DNA from: JACCTI01 sp051005695 | GTDB taxonomy: Bacteria > Verrucomicrobiota > Verrucomicrobiia > Chthoniobacterales > UBA10450 | Length of the DNA: 64,000 nt | NCBI GenBank assembly: GCA_051005695.1 | Contig: JBPCJC010000054.1 | Location: 1 to 64,000, forward strand | Direction: 5' to 3' | In this document: piece by piece, positions 17,860-27,080 of the stretch | How positions within the stretch are numbered: the stretch's first letter is position 1 | Layout of the letters: each line of letters opens with the position of its first letter | Notes under the pieces: model-generated | The model's input: only the letters and a program-made list of their open reading frames with translations | The model's database searches: none | What the model was told of the DNA's origin: nothing | Program-made: the position numbers and the translations under genes

Positions 17860-20163
17860 ATGGATCCGAAGCCGCTCCGCCTTCTCGTCATCGTTAATCT
17901 CCCCTGGGACGCGCGCCTTGGCGCCTGCCGGGTTTGGATGGAACTGGCCGCGCAATGGCGTCTCCTCGGGCACACTGTCGAGAAATTCAGTTTATCGGAC
18001 GCATTCCCGGGCGTCCGCGCCACCCGCGTCACCTTCGCCCTGCGCCAGTGGCTTTTCATTCGCAAAGCCGCCGCCTTCGTTCGCCAAAACGGCGAGCGTT
18101 TCGATCTCATCGACGCGCTCATCGGCACCCTTCCGTTTTGCAAACACGAACTCGGTTTCCGAGGCGTAATCGTCGCGCGCTCGGTTGGTCTTTACCGCTT
18201 CTACGATCGCTTCGATCAAACTGTCGGCGAACGCTGGCCTCGCCCACGACGCGGGAAAATGGCCGGCCGCTGGCTCTACCGTTTCGCCCGGCGCCGCCTT
18301 CTGCGCGCCGCCGACCTCGCCATCCAGCACGCCGACCTGATCAATCTGCCTAACGAACGCGAAGCCGATTGTCTCCGCGCCGAGATCAATCCGTCCGCGC
18401 CCATCATCGTCCAGCCTTACGGCTGCAACTCCGCGCCGATCGCTCCGCCGGAGCGCCGCTCGCGCGAACCCCGGATCAGTTTCATCGGCATGTGGAGTCC
18501 GCGGAAAGGCGCGCGCGATTGGCCGCGCATCATCGCCCAGGTGCGCGCGGAAATTCCGGCGGCGCGTTTTTGTTTTCTCGGAACCATGACCGAAGAAAAA
18601 ACCGTTCGCGCCGACCTTGGTTCGATCGCGGCCGACGCAGTCGACTTCATTTCCAGTTTTGCACCAAGCGAACTTCCGGCTCTTCTAGCCGATTGCCGCG
18701 CGGGCGCGTTTCCCAGTTACGTCGAAGGTTTCGGTCTCGCCGTGCTCGAGCAACTCGCGGCCGGAATTCCCACCGTTGCCTACGACATCCCGGGCCCGCA
18801 CGACATCCTCGCGAAAGACTTGCCCGAGTTGCTCGTGCCCACGGGCGACGTTGACGCTTTCGCGGAGGCGCTCGTCCGAATTCTTCGACTCGACGACGAG
18901 GCTTTCACGCAGCTTTCCGCGAAATGTCACGCCACAGCCGCGGAATTTTCCTGGCCAGAAATCGCCCGCAGCACGCTGCAAACCTACCGGAAATTGTTGG
19001 ATCAATCCGCACGTCCGATCGTTTTCTTGCAACCATTCAGCATCGGGTCGGCGGGCGGCGGCGCGCGAATTTTGCGCGCCCTCCTCGCGCACGCACCCTG
19101 CGCGTGGAAAAGCGTTTGTTCTTCCCCGGTCAAACCGAAACCGTGGCCTAACGAGTTGCATCTGCGCGCGCGACCATCGTGGGGCCGGGTCGAGCACAGC
19201 CGTCTCGCCGCCTGGCCGAACGCTTCCAGCCCGTTCTTCGCGCGCGGATTCCGTCGGCGCTTGCAGCGTCTGTGCGTCCGTCTCGGCGCGCGCGCGATCC
19301 ATGCGGTCCCACACGCCGGCCTCGATTTCGCGGAGGCGCACTTGGTCGCGCGCGCGCTCGCGCTGCCATTTTTCATCAGCCTGCACGATGACCTTGCTTA
19401 TACTGCACTCGTTAGGCCGAAGCGCCGCGAGGCCGCCATGGCCACCGCCTGGGGGGAAGCCGCCGGCCGTTTTGTGATCACGGAAGCGCTCGGGCGCGAA
19501 TATTGCCGGCGCTACGGCCAGCAGGAATTCCAGGTCGTGACCGATGGTGTCGAGCAACTGACTCCACCCCGCCCAATTGCCGAAACGCGCGTGCTCCGGA
19601 TTTATTTCATGGGCCTTTTTCACATGGCCTATGAACACAATCTCCGCGTCCTGCTCGACGCGATCAGCCTTCTGGCCTCGCGCGCGAATTCGCCAAAGTT
19701 CGAACTCACTTTGCGCTGCGAGCATATTCGGCCATCCGTGCTCGCCGGCGCGAGCGCGGTGCGCGTGCTCCCCTTCGCCGATGAAATGCAGGTCGCGCAG
19801 GATCTCGAGCATGCCGACCTGCTCTACATGCCGATCCCTTTCGGTGAAGAACACGGGAACTTCGCGCGCTACAGTCTGTCCACAAAAATGGTCACTTACG
19901 CTGGCAGTGGCGTGCCGATTCTTTATCACGGCCCGACCACTTCGGCGGCCTTCGCGCTCCTGCAGACAGCGCGCGCCGCACTCGTGCTCGATAGCCTCGA
20001 GCCCGCGGAGATCGCGCAAAAATTGAATAATTTTCGCCCTGAGCAACGGGCGACCGCGGCCGCGAATGCGCTCGCTCTGGCCGGCCGCGATTTCATGCTC
20101 CGCGACCAGGTGGAAAAATTCTGGGGCACGATCGCTCCGCGCCTAACGAGTGTTCGCGCATGA
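17860..20163 (+). CDS. Two-module GT4-like glycosyltransferase fusion
   Basis: A 767-residue protein, about twice the usual GT-B length. Module one (1-380) has a nucleotide-sugar site with IPSYVEGF-type motif YVEGFGLAVLEQLAAGIPTV, matching the GT4 E-x7-E signature, and GMWSPRKG. Module two begins near residue 385 (PIVFLQPFSIGSAGGGARIL) and has a divergent C-terminal lobe with FARYSLSTKMVTYAGSGVPI. The ATG at 17860 follows the previous stop by ten bases; the frame is open further upstream but only over the preceding gene. A single protein adding two sugars in succession is an attractive inference. Module two may instead be catalytically degenerate. Confidence 0.8.
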   Translation: MDPKPLRLLVIVNLPWDARLGACRVWMELAAQWRLLGHTVEKFSLSDAFPGVRATRVTFALRQWLFIRKAAAFVRQNGERFDLIDALIGTLPFCKHELGFRGVIVARSVGLYRFYDRFDQTVGERWPRPRRGKMAGRWLYRFARRRLLRAADLAIQHADLINLPNEREADCLRAEINPSAPIIVQPYGCNSAPIAPPERRSREPRISFIGMWSPRKGARDWPRIIAQVRAEIPAARFCFLGTMTEEKTVRADLGSIAADAVDFISSFAPSELPALLADCRAGAFPSYVEGFGLAVLEQLAAGIPTVAYDIPGPHDILAKDLPELLVPTGDVDAFAEALVRILRLDDEAFTQLSAKCHATAAEFSWPEIARSTLQTYRKLLDQSARPIVFLQPFSIGSAGGGARILRALLAHAPCAWKSVCSSPVKPKPWPNELHLRARPSWGRVEHSRLAAWPNASSPFFARGFRRRLQRLCVRLGARAIHAVPHAGLDFAEAHLVARALALPFFISLHDDLAYTALVRPKRREAAMATAWGEAAGRFVITEALGREYCRRYGQQEFQVVTDGVEQLTPPRPIAETRVLRIYFMGLFHMAYEHNLRVLLDAISLLASRANSPKFELTLRCEHIRPSVLAGASAVRVLPFADEMQVAQDLEHADLLYMPIPFGEEHGNFARYSLSTKMVTYAGSGVPILYHGPTTSAAFALLQTARAALVLDSLEPAEIAQKLNNFRPEQRATAAANALALAGRDFMLRDQVEKFWGTIAPRLTSVRA

Positions 20164-21212
20164 AGCCGCTGGTCATCATCAGCACCCGTCTGCCGCCCGC
20201 GACCTGCGGCATCGGCACCTACAGCTGGCTCCTGCGCGAGCATTGGCCTAACGAGTCTCGCGCGATTGAATTTTTAGTGGTGGAAGATGTCGGCTCGAGC
20301 TCGTCTGATCGCATCTCCGTGTTTGGAAACGATGCCGCTCGCATGGCGCGCGAACTGGATCGCATCGGCGCGGCCGATCTTCTCCTGCATTACGCCGGCC
20401 GCGCTTATCAGCGTTTTGGTTGTCCCACTTGGCTGCCCGGTGTGCTCGCGAAATGGAAACGGAAATTTCCTGACAGTCGCCTGATGATTTTCTTTCACGA
20501 GATGCCATCGATTTTTCCCCGGACGTCGCGGCATCATTGGCTGGGAAAATTGAACACCACGATCATTCGCCGCCTGGTCGCGAAGGCCGATGTGCTGGTG
20601 ACGAACACCGAGCCGCATCGCGCGCAATTGCGCAAGCTGGCCAAGGGCGCGGAAGTTCATCTTGTCCCCGTCGGTTCGAATATTGAGCGCGCGCCGATGA
20701 CGTCCGGCGCGCGCGCGCGCACGGAGTTCGCGATCTTTGGTTTGCCGTTTGGGCGCGAGCAAACTTTGCAACTTTTCGCCGCGCCGCTGCGGCGTTGGCA
20801 GGCTGCGGGCACGGTCACCCGCCTGCACATCATCGGGCCGGAAGATGCGCGCTTCGCGGCCAAGGAAATTTCCGCGACCGTGCACCACGGCGTTCTGCCC
20901 TCGTCCGAAGTCGCGGACTTATTGCGCCGCGTCGGTTTTGCTTTGACCAATGTCTCCGCGGAAACCTGGAGCAAATCGACCACCTTCATGGCCTGCGCGG
21001 CCAATCATTGTCCGATGATCATCAGCGGAACGCGCGCAGAAAGCGGCCCGCTTTCCTGGACTGTTGGCATCGAAGAAGTCGATGCCATTTCCGAACCAGA
21101 ACTCGTTAGGCGAACAAGCGCGCTGGCAAGTTGGTATGAAGAAAATGCGGCTTGGCCGGTGACCGCGAAACGCATCGCGGCGCTTTGGCCGCGGCAGAAA
21201 ACCACGCGATGA
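20160..21212 (+). CDS. GT-B glycosyltransferase, paralogue A of a tandem pair
   Basis: A 350-residue protein starting in a four-base ATGA overlap with the preceding gene. The N-terminal loop RLPPATCGIGTYSWLL resembles the glycine-rich acceptor loop of GT4 enzymes. The middle has LMIFFHEMPSIFP and LVTNTEPHRAQL, and the C-terminal lobe has SAETWSKSTTFMACAANHCP. The E-x7-E motif is not evident, so it is a divergent GT4-like enzyme. Motif order and spacing match the next gene, suggesting tandem duplication. Confidence 0.7.
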   Translation: MKPLVIISTRLPPATCGIGTYSWLLREHWPNESRAIEFLVVEDVGSSSSDRISVFGNDAARMARELDRIGAADLLLHYAGRAYQRFGCPTWLPGVLAKWKRKFPDSRLMIFFHEMPSIFPRTSRHHWLGKLNTTIIRRLVAKADVLVTNTEPHRAQLRKLAKGAEVHLVPVGSNIERAPMTSGARARTEFAIFGLPFGREQTLQLFAAPLRRWQAAGTVTRLHIIGPEDARFAAKEISATVHHGVLPSSEVADLLRRVGFALTNVSAETWSKSTTFMACAANHCPMIISGTRAESGPLSWTVGIEEVDAISEPELVRRTSALASWYEENAAWPVTAKRIAALWPRQKTTR

Positions 21213-22276
21213 GCGACGAAGTGATTATGATCTGCCCCGAGTTGACACCGGGCGCGGGTGGTTTGGCGGATTATACGCTGCGCGTGATCGAGCAATGGGA
21301 GGATCGCCAGCCGGTGCGTTTTCTCCTGCCGCACGGCGCGCCGCCGACGCCGCACCGCGGAGTGGAAATGATTGAACGAAATCGTGGCGCGCTTCGCGAA
21401 AGCCTGCCCGCGCACGGCGGTCGCGTGCTCCTGCAATACAGCGCCTACGGATTCGATCGGCTCGGATATCCGCGCTGGCTTTTGCGCGCGCTCGCGGATT
21501 GGAAAAAAAATTCCGCCGGCCGGCTGGTGATCATGTTCCACGAGATCTGGGGTTTTTGGCCGTGGCGAAACCGGAACCACCTCGTGCAACAATTCCATCG
21601 GCGCGAGATCTCGAAAATCCTCGCACTGGCCGACGCGATTTTCACCAGCACGGCCAGCCAGGCCGAGCATCTGCGCGAGTTGCGTCCGCGCGCGCCGATC
21701 GAATTGCTGCCGGTAGGAACAAACATTCGCGTCGTCGCGACGCCCGTGCAGCGTGAGCACGGAACGGCGGTGCTCTTCGGTTTGCAGGGTTCTCGCGTGA
21801 AGGCGCTGCGCGCTCTCGGCGCGGATCTGAAAACGCTCGTGGGCTCGGGCAGAATCACCAAGTTGCTCACGATCGGTGAAGCCAGCGACGAGGAGCGGGC
21901 ACTTCTGGCGGCGTTGCTGCCGCGCGAAACTTTCGAGCAACTCGGTCGGTTGCCCGAAGAAGAGGTGTCGAAGATTTTCGCGACTGCGGAATTTGGAGTT
22001 TCCGCGCAGGACGAACTCAGCCTGACGAAGTCCGGCACGTTCATGGCATACGCGGCGCACGGGTCGAATATTATTTCTCCACTCGGTGGCCACGCGAACG
22101 CGTCCGAACCAATCTGCTGGCTGACGCAGGCGCAGGAATTGCGTTCTGGTCTAACGAGTGATGCATTGGCGGCACGCGCGCAGAATTTGCGGGCCTGGCA
22201 GGAGCGGACATCCTCCTGGCCAATGATCGCGCACCGTTTCGCGCAGGCTTTGGAATTGGAGGGCGCCGCTTCGTGA
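21209..22276 (+). CDS. GT-B glycosyltransferase, paralogue B of a tandem pair
   Basis: A 355-residue protein from the ATG at 21209, which overlaps the previous stop (ATGA). It mirrors paralogue A: ELTPGAGGLADYTLRVI for the acceptor loop, LVIMFHEIWGFWP, ADAIFTSTASQAEHLREL, and ELSLTKSGTFMAYAAHGSN in the C-terminal lobe. Sequence has diverged clearly, so the duplication is not recent and the two probably differ in donor or acceptor. The activity is inferred from fold-like motifs and location. Confidence 0.7.
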   Translation: MSDEVIMICPELTPGAGGLADYTLRVIEQWEDRQPVRFLLPHGAPPTPHRGVEMIERNRGALRESLPAHGGRVLLQYSAYGFDRLGYPRWLLRALADWKKNSAGRLVIMFHEIWGFWPWRNRNHLVQQFHRREISKILALADAIFTSTASQAEHLRELRPRAPIELLPVGTNIRVVATPVQREHGTAVLFGLQGSRVKALRALGADLKTLVGSGRITKLLTIGEASDEERALLAALLPRETFEQLGRLPEEEVSKIFATAEFGVSAQDELSLTKSGTFMAYAAHGSNIISPLGGHANASEPICWLTQAQELRSGLTSDALAARAQNLRAWQERTSSWPMIAHRFAQALELEGAAS

Positions 22277-23316
22277 AGACGAATCGGGTCCTGATCGTTA
22301 GTCCATGCCAGGGCGGCTACGGTGGGATCGAGGCCTTCGTGCTCGCGGTCGCGGCGGCCGTGCGGCGCGAACCGGATTTCGAAGTGCGCATCTGTTTGAA
22401 GCGGACCAAGGGCGCGAAGTTGCAGCCGAACCTGAAAAAGATGCTCAAGGGCGAGGAGGTGATTCTTTGCGACCGCGCGGATCGCGACCTGGTGCAGGCG
22501 ATTCGTTGGGCGGATGTCGTCCACTTGCAAAACGCGTCGCCGGATGTCGCCCTGCTCGCAAAACTCTTCGGCAAGCCGCTGGTCCTAACGATTCACAACT
22601 ACATGACGCGCGAGCTGACGCTGCATCGTTTGCTCTGGCGGTTCGCGGCTCGAATCGCGGACGAGCGTTGGTACAATTCGCAGTTCGTTTGGGATACCTG
22701 GGAACCCGGCGGCAAGCGCGTCGGCAGTCGCAAGGTGCCGACGGTTTCGCAGTTGCCGACCGGCTGGACTGCGCCTAACGAACGGCGCGGTTTCGCTTTC
22801 ATCGGCCGCTGGATTGCGAATAAAGGAATCGACACCTTGATCGATGCATATGCGCTGGCGCAGCTCGATCGCGAAGCCTGGCCGCTGGTCCTGATGGGCG
22901 ATGGGCCGCTGCGCAGCTTGATCGAATACGCCATCGAGAAGCGCGCGATCGGCGGCGTGCGCGTCTTGGGATTCGTGGATGAAGCGACCAAGACCGCGGA
23001 GATCAAGAACGCGCGTTGGATGGTGGTGCCGCCGAATACGAAAGAGGATTTCGGGCTGACTGCGATCGAGGCGCGCAGTCTCGGCGTGCCTTGCCTCATC
23101 ACTCGTGATGGCGGCCTGCCCGAAGCCGGTGGCAAGCAGGCGTTGGTCTGTTTGCCTAACGACCCCGCGGCGCTGGCGAAATTGCTCGAGCAGGCGGCGA
23201 GGATGGACGAAAGCGAATACGCGGAACGCGCGCAGCGAACGTGCGCGGAGCTAGCCACGGAGCTGGAACCGATGGAATTTTACGCGCGCGAATTTCGGCG
23301 CCTGGCCGGCCGATGA
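22273..23316 (+). CDS. GT4-family glycosyltransferase
   Basis: A 347-residue GT-B enzyme with a GTG start whose GTGA overlaps the preceding stop. N-terminal SPCQGGYGGIEAFVLAVA is the glycine loop. The C-terminal lobe has GFAFIGRWIANKGIDTLIDA and KEDFGLTAIEARSLGVPCL, the E-x7-E donor-phosphate motif, followed by TRDGGLPEAGG. It transfers a sugar from a nucleotide donor to the growing lipid-linked chain on the cytoplasmic side. Specificity unknown. Confidence 0.85.
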   Translation: MKTNRVLIVSPCQGGYGGIEAFVLAVAAAVRREPDFEVRICLKRTKGAKLQPNLKKMLKGEEVILCDRADRDLVQAIRWADVVHLQNASPDVALLAKLFGKPLVLTIHNYMTRELTLHRLLWRFAARIADERWYNSQFVWDTWEPGGKRVGSRKVPTVSQLPTGWTAPNERRGFAFIGRWIANKGIDTLIDAYALAQLDREAWPLVLMGDGPLRSLIEYAIEKRAIGGVRVLGFVDEATKTAEIKNARWMVVPPNTKEDFGLTAIEARSLGVPCLITRDGGLPEAGGKQALVCLPNDPAALAKLLEQAARMDESEYAERAQRTCAELATELEPMEFYAREFRRLAGR

Positions 23317-24551
23317 TTCTGCTCGCGCATCCGTTTGGGAACGCCAACGTCCGCGCCGTCCTCGACGCGCTCGAGCGGGCCGGCAAGCTGGCGAAATTCC
23401 TGACCACGCTCGGCTGGTCGCGCGATGCGCCGGTGCTGCGCGTGCTCCCGCGGCTGTTGCGGGGGCAGCTCGCTCGCCGCAGTTATGGTTTGCCTAACGA
23501 GAGGATCGAAACCCATCCGGGCCGCGAAATTATCCGGCTGGCGGCGGGCGCGATGTCGGCGCGTGGACTAAGCGCGCACGAGCGCGGCTGGGCGAGCATC
23601 GATCGTGTCTGGCAACGGCTCGACGCCGCAGCTACGCGCTGGCTGTGCGCCAATAAAATGCGCGCCGATGTGACCGCGGTCTACGCCTATGAAGATTGCG
23701 CGCTCCGGCTTTTTGAGAATGCGCGCATTCTCGGCGTCCATCGGGTTTATGATTTGCCGATCGCCTACTACGCGACCGCGCAGAAACTCCTGCGGGAGGA
23801 GGCGGCGCGTTATCCGGATTGGGAATCGACTCTCGGCGGCACGCGTGATTCGGCGAAGAAGCTGGCGCGGAAAGAACGCGAGTTGGAGTTGGCGGAGCTA
23901 GTAATTTGCCCGAGCAATTTCGTGCTCGATTCACTCCCGGAATCGGTGCGCGCGAAGAAAAAATGCGTGATGATTCCGTTCGGCTCTCCGCCTAACGAGA
24001 TTTCATCGAACACAAAAAATCCAGCGACCCGGCTGCGCGTGCTCTTCGCCGGTGCGCTCACGCAACGCAAAGGACTGGCCGATTTATTCGCGGCGATGAA
24101 GTTACTCGATGCGCAAAAGGTGGAGCTGGTTTTGATGGGTTCGTTAGTCCAACCCCTGGCCTGGTATCGCCGGCGTTGCGCCGATTTCACCTACGAAGCG
24201 CCGCGCCCGCATGCGGAGGTGTTGCGGCTGATGCGCAGCTGCGACCTGCTGGTGCTGCCGTCGATCGTGGAGGGCCGAGCCCTCGTGCAACAGGAAGCGA
24301 TGGCCTCCGGGTTGCCCGTGATCGCGACGAAAAATGCCGGCGCGGACGACCTGATCGTCGACGGCGAAACCGGATTTCTCGTGCCGATCCGCGCGCCGGA
24401 ATCGTTAGCCGAAAAAATTAACTGGTGCGTCGCGCACCGAGAGAGCATCTCTGGCATGGGGCTTGCAGCGCAGAGACGCGCGGCGCAACTGACCTGGCGC
24501 GGATATGGCGAGAAGGTCCTCGCCGCGATCGAAGATTTAACCGGCGAATGA
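23313..24551 (+). CDS. GT4-family glycosyltransferase
   Basis: A 412-residue protein from the ATG at 23313 (ATGA overlap). It has LLAHPFGNANVRAVLDALER at the N-terminus, a central IPFGSPPNE, and LRVLFAGALTQRKGLADLFAA opening the donor lobe. The donor lobe holds SIVEGRALVQQEAMASGLPV, the E-x7-E motif, and NAGADDLIVDGETGFLV, which is characteristic of GT4. Part of the tightly coupled run from 17860 to 27742. Substrate unknown. Confidence 0.85.
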   Translation: MILLAHPFGNANVRAVLDALERAGKLAKFLTTLGWSRDAPVLRVLPRLLRGQLARRSYGLPNERIETHPGREIIRLAAGAMSARGLSAHERGWASIDRVWQRLDAAATRWLCANKMRADVTAVYAYEDCALRLFENARILGVHRVYDLPIAYYATAQKLLREEAARYPDWESTLGGTRDSAKKLARKERELELAELVICPSNFVLDSLPESVRAKKKCVMIPFGSPPNEISSNTKNPATRLRVLFAGALTQRKGLADLFAAMKLLDAQKVELVLMGSLVQPLAWYRRRCADFTYEAPRPHAEVLRLMRSCDLLVLPSIVEGRALVQQEAMASGLPVIATKNAGADDLIVDGETGFLVPIRAPESLAEKINWCVAHRESISGMGLAAQRRAAQLTWRGYGEKVLAAIEDLTGE

Positions 24552-25975
24552 ACGACCTACCTCCCGAGGAGAAAAAGCTCCGGCGCATCCGCCAACTGAT
24601 CTGGCTCTATTTTTGGCTGCTGATCTTCGAGGGCGCGCTGCGCAAGTGGGCTCTGCCGCAGCTTTCCAATCCGCTCCTGATCGTGCGCGATCCGGTTTTG
24701 TTGCTCGCTTATTTGCTGGCCTTTCGCGCGGGGGTGTTTCCTTTGAATCGCTGGGTTTACGCTTTCGGGATCATCGGCCTGCTCTCGATCGCGCTCAGCT
24801 TCATTCCACTCTGGCCCTACCTTTCGCCGCTCAAAATCGCGCTCGTCGCGGGTTACGGATTTCGCGCGGATTTTCTCCACCTGCCACTAATGTTTCTGAT
24901 GGCGCGCGTCCTCCGATTTGAAGATGTGAAGCGCTTCGGGTTTTGGACGCTGGTGGTGACGGTCCCGATGGCCTTGATCATGGTCGGACAATTTCATTCC
25001 GCACCCGATTCGTTTCTCAATCGCACCGCCGGCGGCGAAGGCGAAATGATGACTTCGGCGCTCGGAAAAGTGCGAACCGCCGGCACGTTTTCGTTTGTCA
25101 TCGGCGTGGTCGCCTACTTCGCGCTGAGCACTTCGTATTTGGTTTGGGCCGCGCTCCGGCGCGATGTTTATAAACCCTGGCTGCTCTTTGCCGCGGGCAG
25201 CGCTCTCGTTATCGGCACCGCCGTTTCCGGCAGTCGCTCAGTCGTGGGAGCGTGTGCGGTCGTGGTGGGTTCACTCGCGGTGGTGATTCTGCTCCGGCGG
25301 AGCGCGGTCAATCGTCTCGGCCAAACGCTCCTGGTGGTCATGGTCTGCGGATTGATCCTGAGCAAGACGCCCATTTTTAAAGAAGGCTTTAATGTCTTGA
25401 GTACGCGCTTCAATGAAGTCGCGGAAGCGACCGAAACTTCCATCGGTGCAGGTCTGATCGAGCGCGTTCTGGGCGATTTCGAGGAAGGCGCGTTTGTTTT
25501 AACGAAAGCGCCGTTCTTCGGTTACGGCCTCGGGATTGGGACGAATGCCGGTGCGAAATTTCTCACCGGCACACAAATGTTTCTTCTCTCGGAAAGCGAG
25601 TGGGCGCGAATTTTTCTCGAGAGCGGCCCGATCCTCGGGCTCGCTTTTGTCCTTTGCCGGCTCGGGCTCGTGATTTACGTCGGGCGTTTGTGCCTGCGCT
25701 CGGTGAAGCTGGGCAACGTGCTCCCGCTGCTTCTTTTCAGCTCCAGTTTTCTCACCCTGATCAGTGGACAATTTGGCCAGCCCACGGTTCTCGGTTTTGC
25801 CGTTTTCGCGACTGGCTTGGCGCTGGCCGCGCGCTTGGCTGACGACGAAACTGCGCCCGCGGAACCGATCGAAGCGGTGACCACGCGCCGGCCGATGCGG
25901 CGCTCGGCCTACGCCAGCAGATTGCACGGCCCGGACGCCGGCCCGGGTCACACCAATGGTTCTGTTGATCGGTAA
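24548..25975 (+). CDS. O-antigen polymerase-like membrane protein (Wzy-type)
   Basis: A 475-residue polytopic protein from the ATG at 24548 (ATGA overlap) with about ten hydrophobic helices (IWLYFWLLIFEGAL, FSFVIGVVAYFALSTSYLVW). A large loop has KAPFFGYGLGIGTNAGAKF, the G-x-G loop region of Wzy/O-antigen ligase family proteins. It ends with a charged tail. In Wzy-type systems such proteins polymerise undecaprenyl-linked repeat units in the periplasm. A second protein of this superfamily is at 37243, so one is likely the polymerase and the other a ligase. Confidence 0.75.
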   Translation: MNDLPPEEKKLRRIRQLIWLYFWLLIFEGALRKWALPQLSNPLLIVRDPVLLLAYLLAFRAGVFPLNRWVYAFGIIGLLSIALSFIPLWPYLSPLKIALVAGYGFRADFLHLPLMFLMARVLRFEDVKRFGFWTLVVTVPMALIMVGQFHSAPDSFLNRTAGGEGEMMTSALGKVRTAGTFSFVIGVVAYFALSTSYLVWAALRRDVYKPWLLFAAGSALVIGTAVSGSRSVVGACAVVVGSLAVVILLRRSAVNRLGQTLLVVMVCGLILSKTPIFKEGFNVLSTRFNEVAEATETSIGAGLIERVLGDFEEGAFVLTKAPFFGYGLGIGTNAGAKFLTGTQMFLLSESEWARIFLESGPILGLAFVLCRLGLVIYVGRLCLRSVKLGNVLPLLLFSSSFLTLISGQFGQPTVLGFAVFATGLALAARLADDETAPAEPIEAVTTRRPMRRSAYASRLHGPDAGPGHTNGSVDR

Positions 25976-27080
25976 TTACCCGCCCGACCAGCAGCAGAGC
26001 ATGCAGCGTTTTGGCACGATGATGCTCTCCGGCCTAACGAGTGCTGGCGTGCCGGTGGAATTGATTCAGCCTCGGCCGGTTTTCGGAAAACTGACCTTCG
26101 CGGGCGCGTTCGTGGCGAAGTGGCTGGCATACATCGACAAGTTTTTGCTCTTCCCGCGGCAACTGCGCGCGCAGCTGAAAAGTCATCCCGCGATCGTCCA
26201 TATCTGTGATCATTCGAATGCCATGTATGCGAAACACGTCGGCCAAATTCCCGTGGTCGTGACCTGCCATGATTTGCTCGCGGTCCGAGGCGCGCTCGGC
26301 GAAGCAACCGACACCCCGGCATCGCAGACTGGCAAACTTTTGCAGCGCTGGGTTCTCTCCGGTTTGCAGCGGGCGTCGTCGATCGCGTGTGTTTCCAGGA
26401 CTACCTTCGAAGATGCTGAACGACTCGTTAGGCAAGAACCGGACGGCCCGCAATTGCGCGTCATCCCCCTGGGCTTGAGTTATCCGTATCGCCGACTGGA
26501 ACGCGCGGAAGCGCGCGCCCGATTGGCGAGAATTCCGGAATTGAATCCGGCACTTCCCTTCGTCCTCCACGTCGGCTCGAATCTGCGCCGGAAGAATCGC
26601 GCCGCCGTCCTGCGGATTTTTTCGCGGAGCAAAAGTCAATGGAACGGGCAGCTCGTTTTTGTCGGTGAGCACTTGAACGAAGCGCTCGTCGAAGAAGCCG
26701 CCCGCCTGGGAATCACCGAGCGGATCGTCCAGCTGGGCGCACGCGAAAACGAGGAACTCGAAGCACTCTATAATGGCGCGACCGGGTTTTTGTTTCCCTC
26801 GCGTTTCGAAGGTTTCGGCTGGCCGATCGTCGAGGCGCAAGCTTGCGGGTGCCCGGTGCTTTGCAGCGCCGTCCCGCCGATGATCGAGATCGCTGGCGCG
26901 GGCGCGCAGCTCTATCCGCCGGAGGACGAGGAAGGTTTTGCCCGCGCCCTTCTTGGCCTAACGAATCCTGAGGAATACGCGCGCTGGAGTGCGGCCGCGC
27001 TGACGAACGCGCAACGTTTCACGACTGCGCAGATGATCGCAGAATATCGCGAGCTCTATCGCTCGCTCGCGCCGGTATGA
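25956..27080 (+). CDS. GT4-family glycosyltransferase
   Basis: A 374-residue GT-B enzyme overlapping the upstream gene by 20 bases. It has LLIGNYPPDQQQSMQRFG at the N-terminus, VVTCHDLLAVRG and CVSRTTFEDAERLV. The donor lobe opens with PFVLHVGSNLRRKNRAAVLR and has the E-x7-E motif in SRFEGFGWPIVEAQACGCPV. Member of the envelope polysaccharide run; donor and acceptor unknown. Confidence 0.87.
   Translation: MVLLIGNYPPDQQQSMQRFGTMMLSGLTSAGVPVELIQPRPVFGKLTFAGAFVAKWLAYIDKFLLFPRQLRAQLKSHPAIVHICDHSNAMYAKHVGQIPVVVTCHDLLAVRGALGEATDTPASQTGKLLQRWVLSGLQRASSIACVSRTTFEDAERLVRQEPDGPQLRVIPLGLSYPYRRLERAEARARLARIPELNPALPFVLHVGSNLRRKNRAAVLRIFSRSKSQWNGQLVFVGEHLNEALVEEAARLGITERIVQLGARENEELEALYNGATGFLFPSRFEGFGWPIVEAQACGCPVLCSAVPPMIEIAGAGAQLYPPEDEEGFARALLGLTNPEEYARWSAAALTNAQRFTTAQMIAEYRELYRSLAPV

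Noticed and set aside
18685..20046. A 453-residue minus-strand open frame opposite the double glycosyltransferase
   Set aside because: It has no domain signature and Arg/Glu/Ala-rich composition, while the opposite strand carries well-formed GT motifs.
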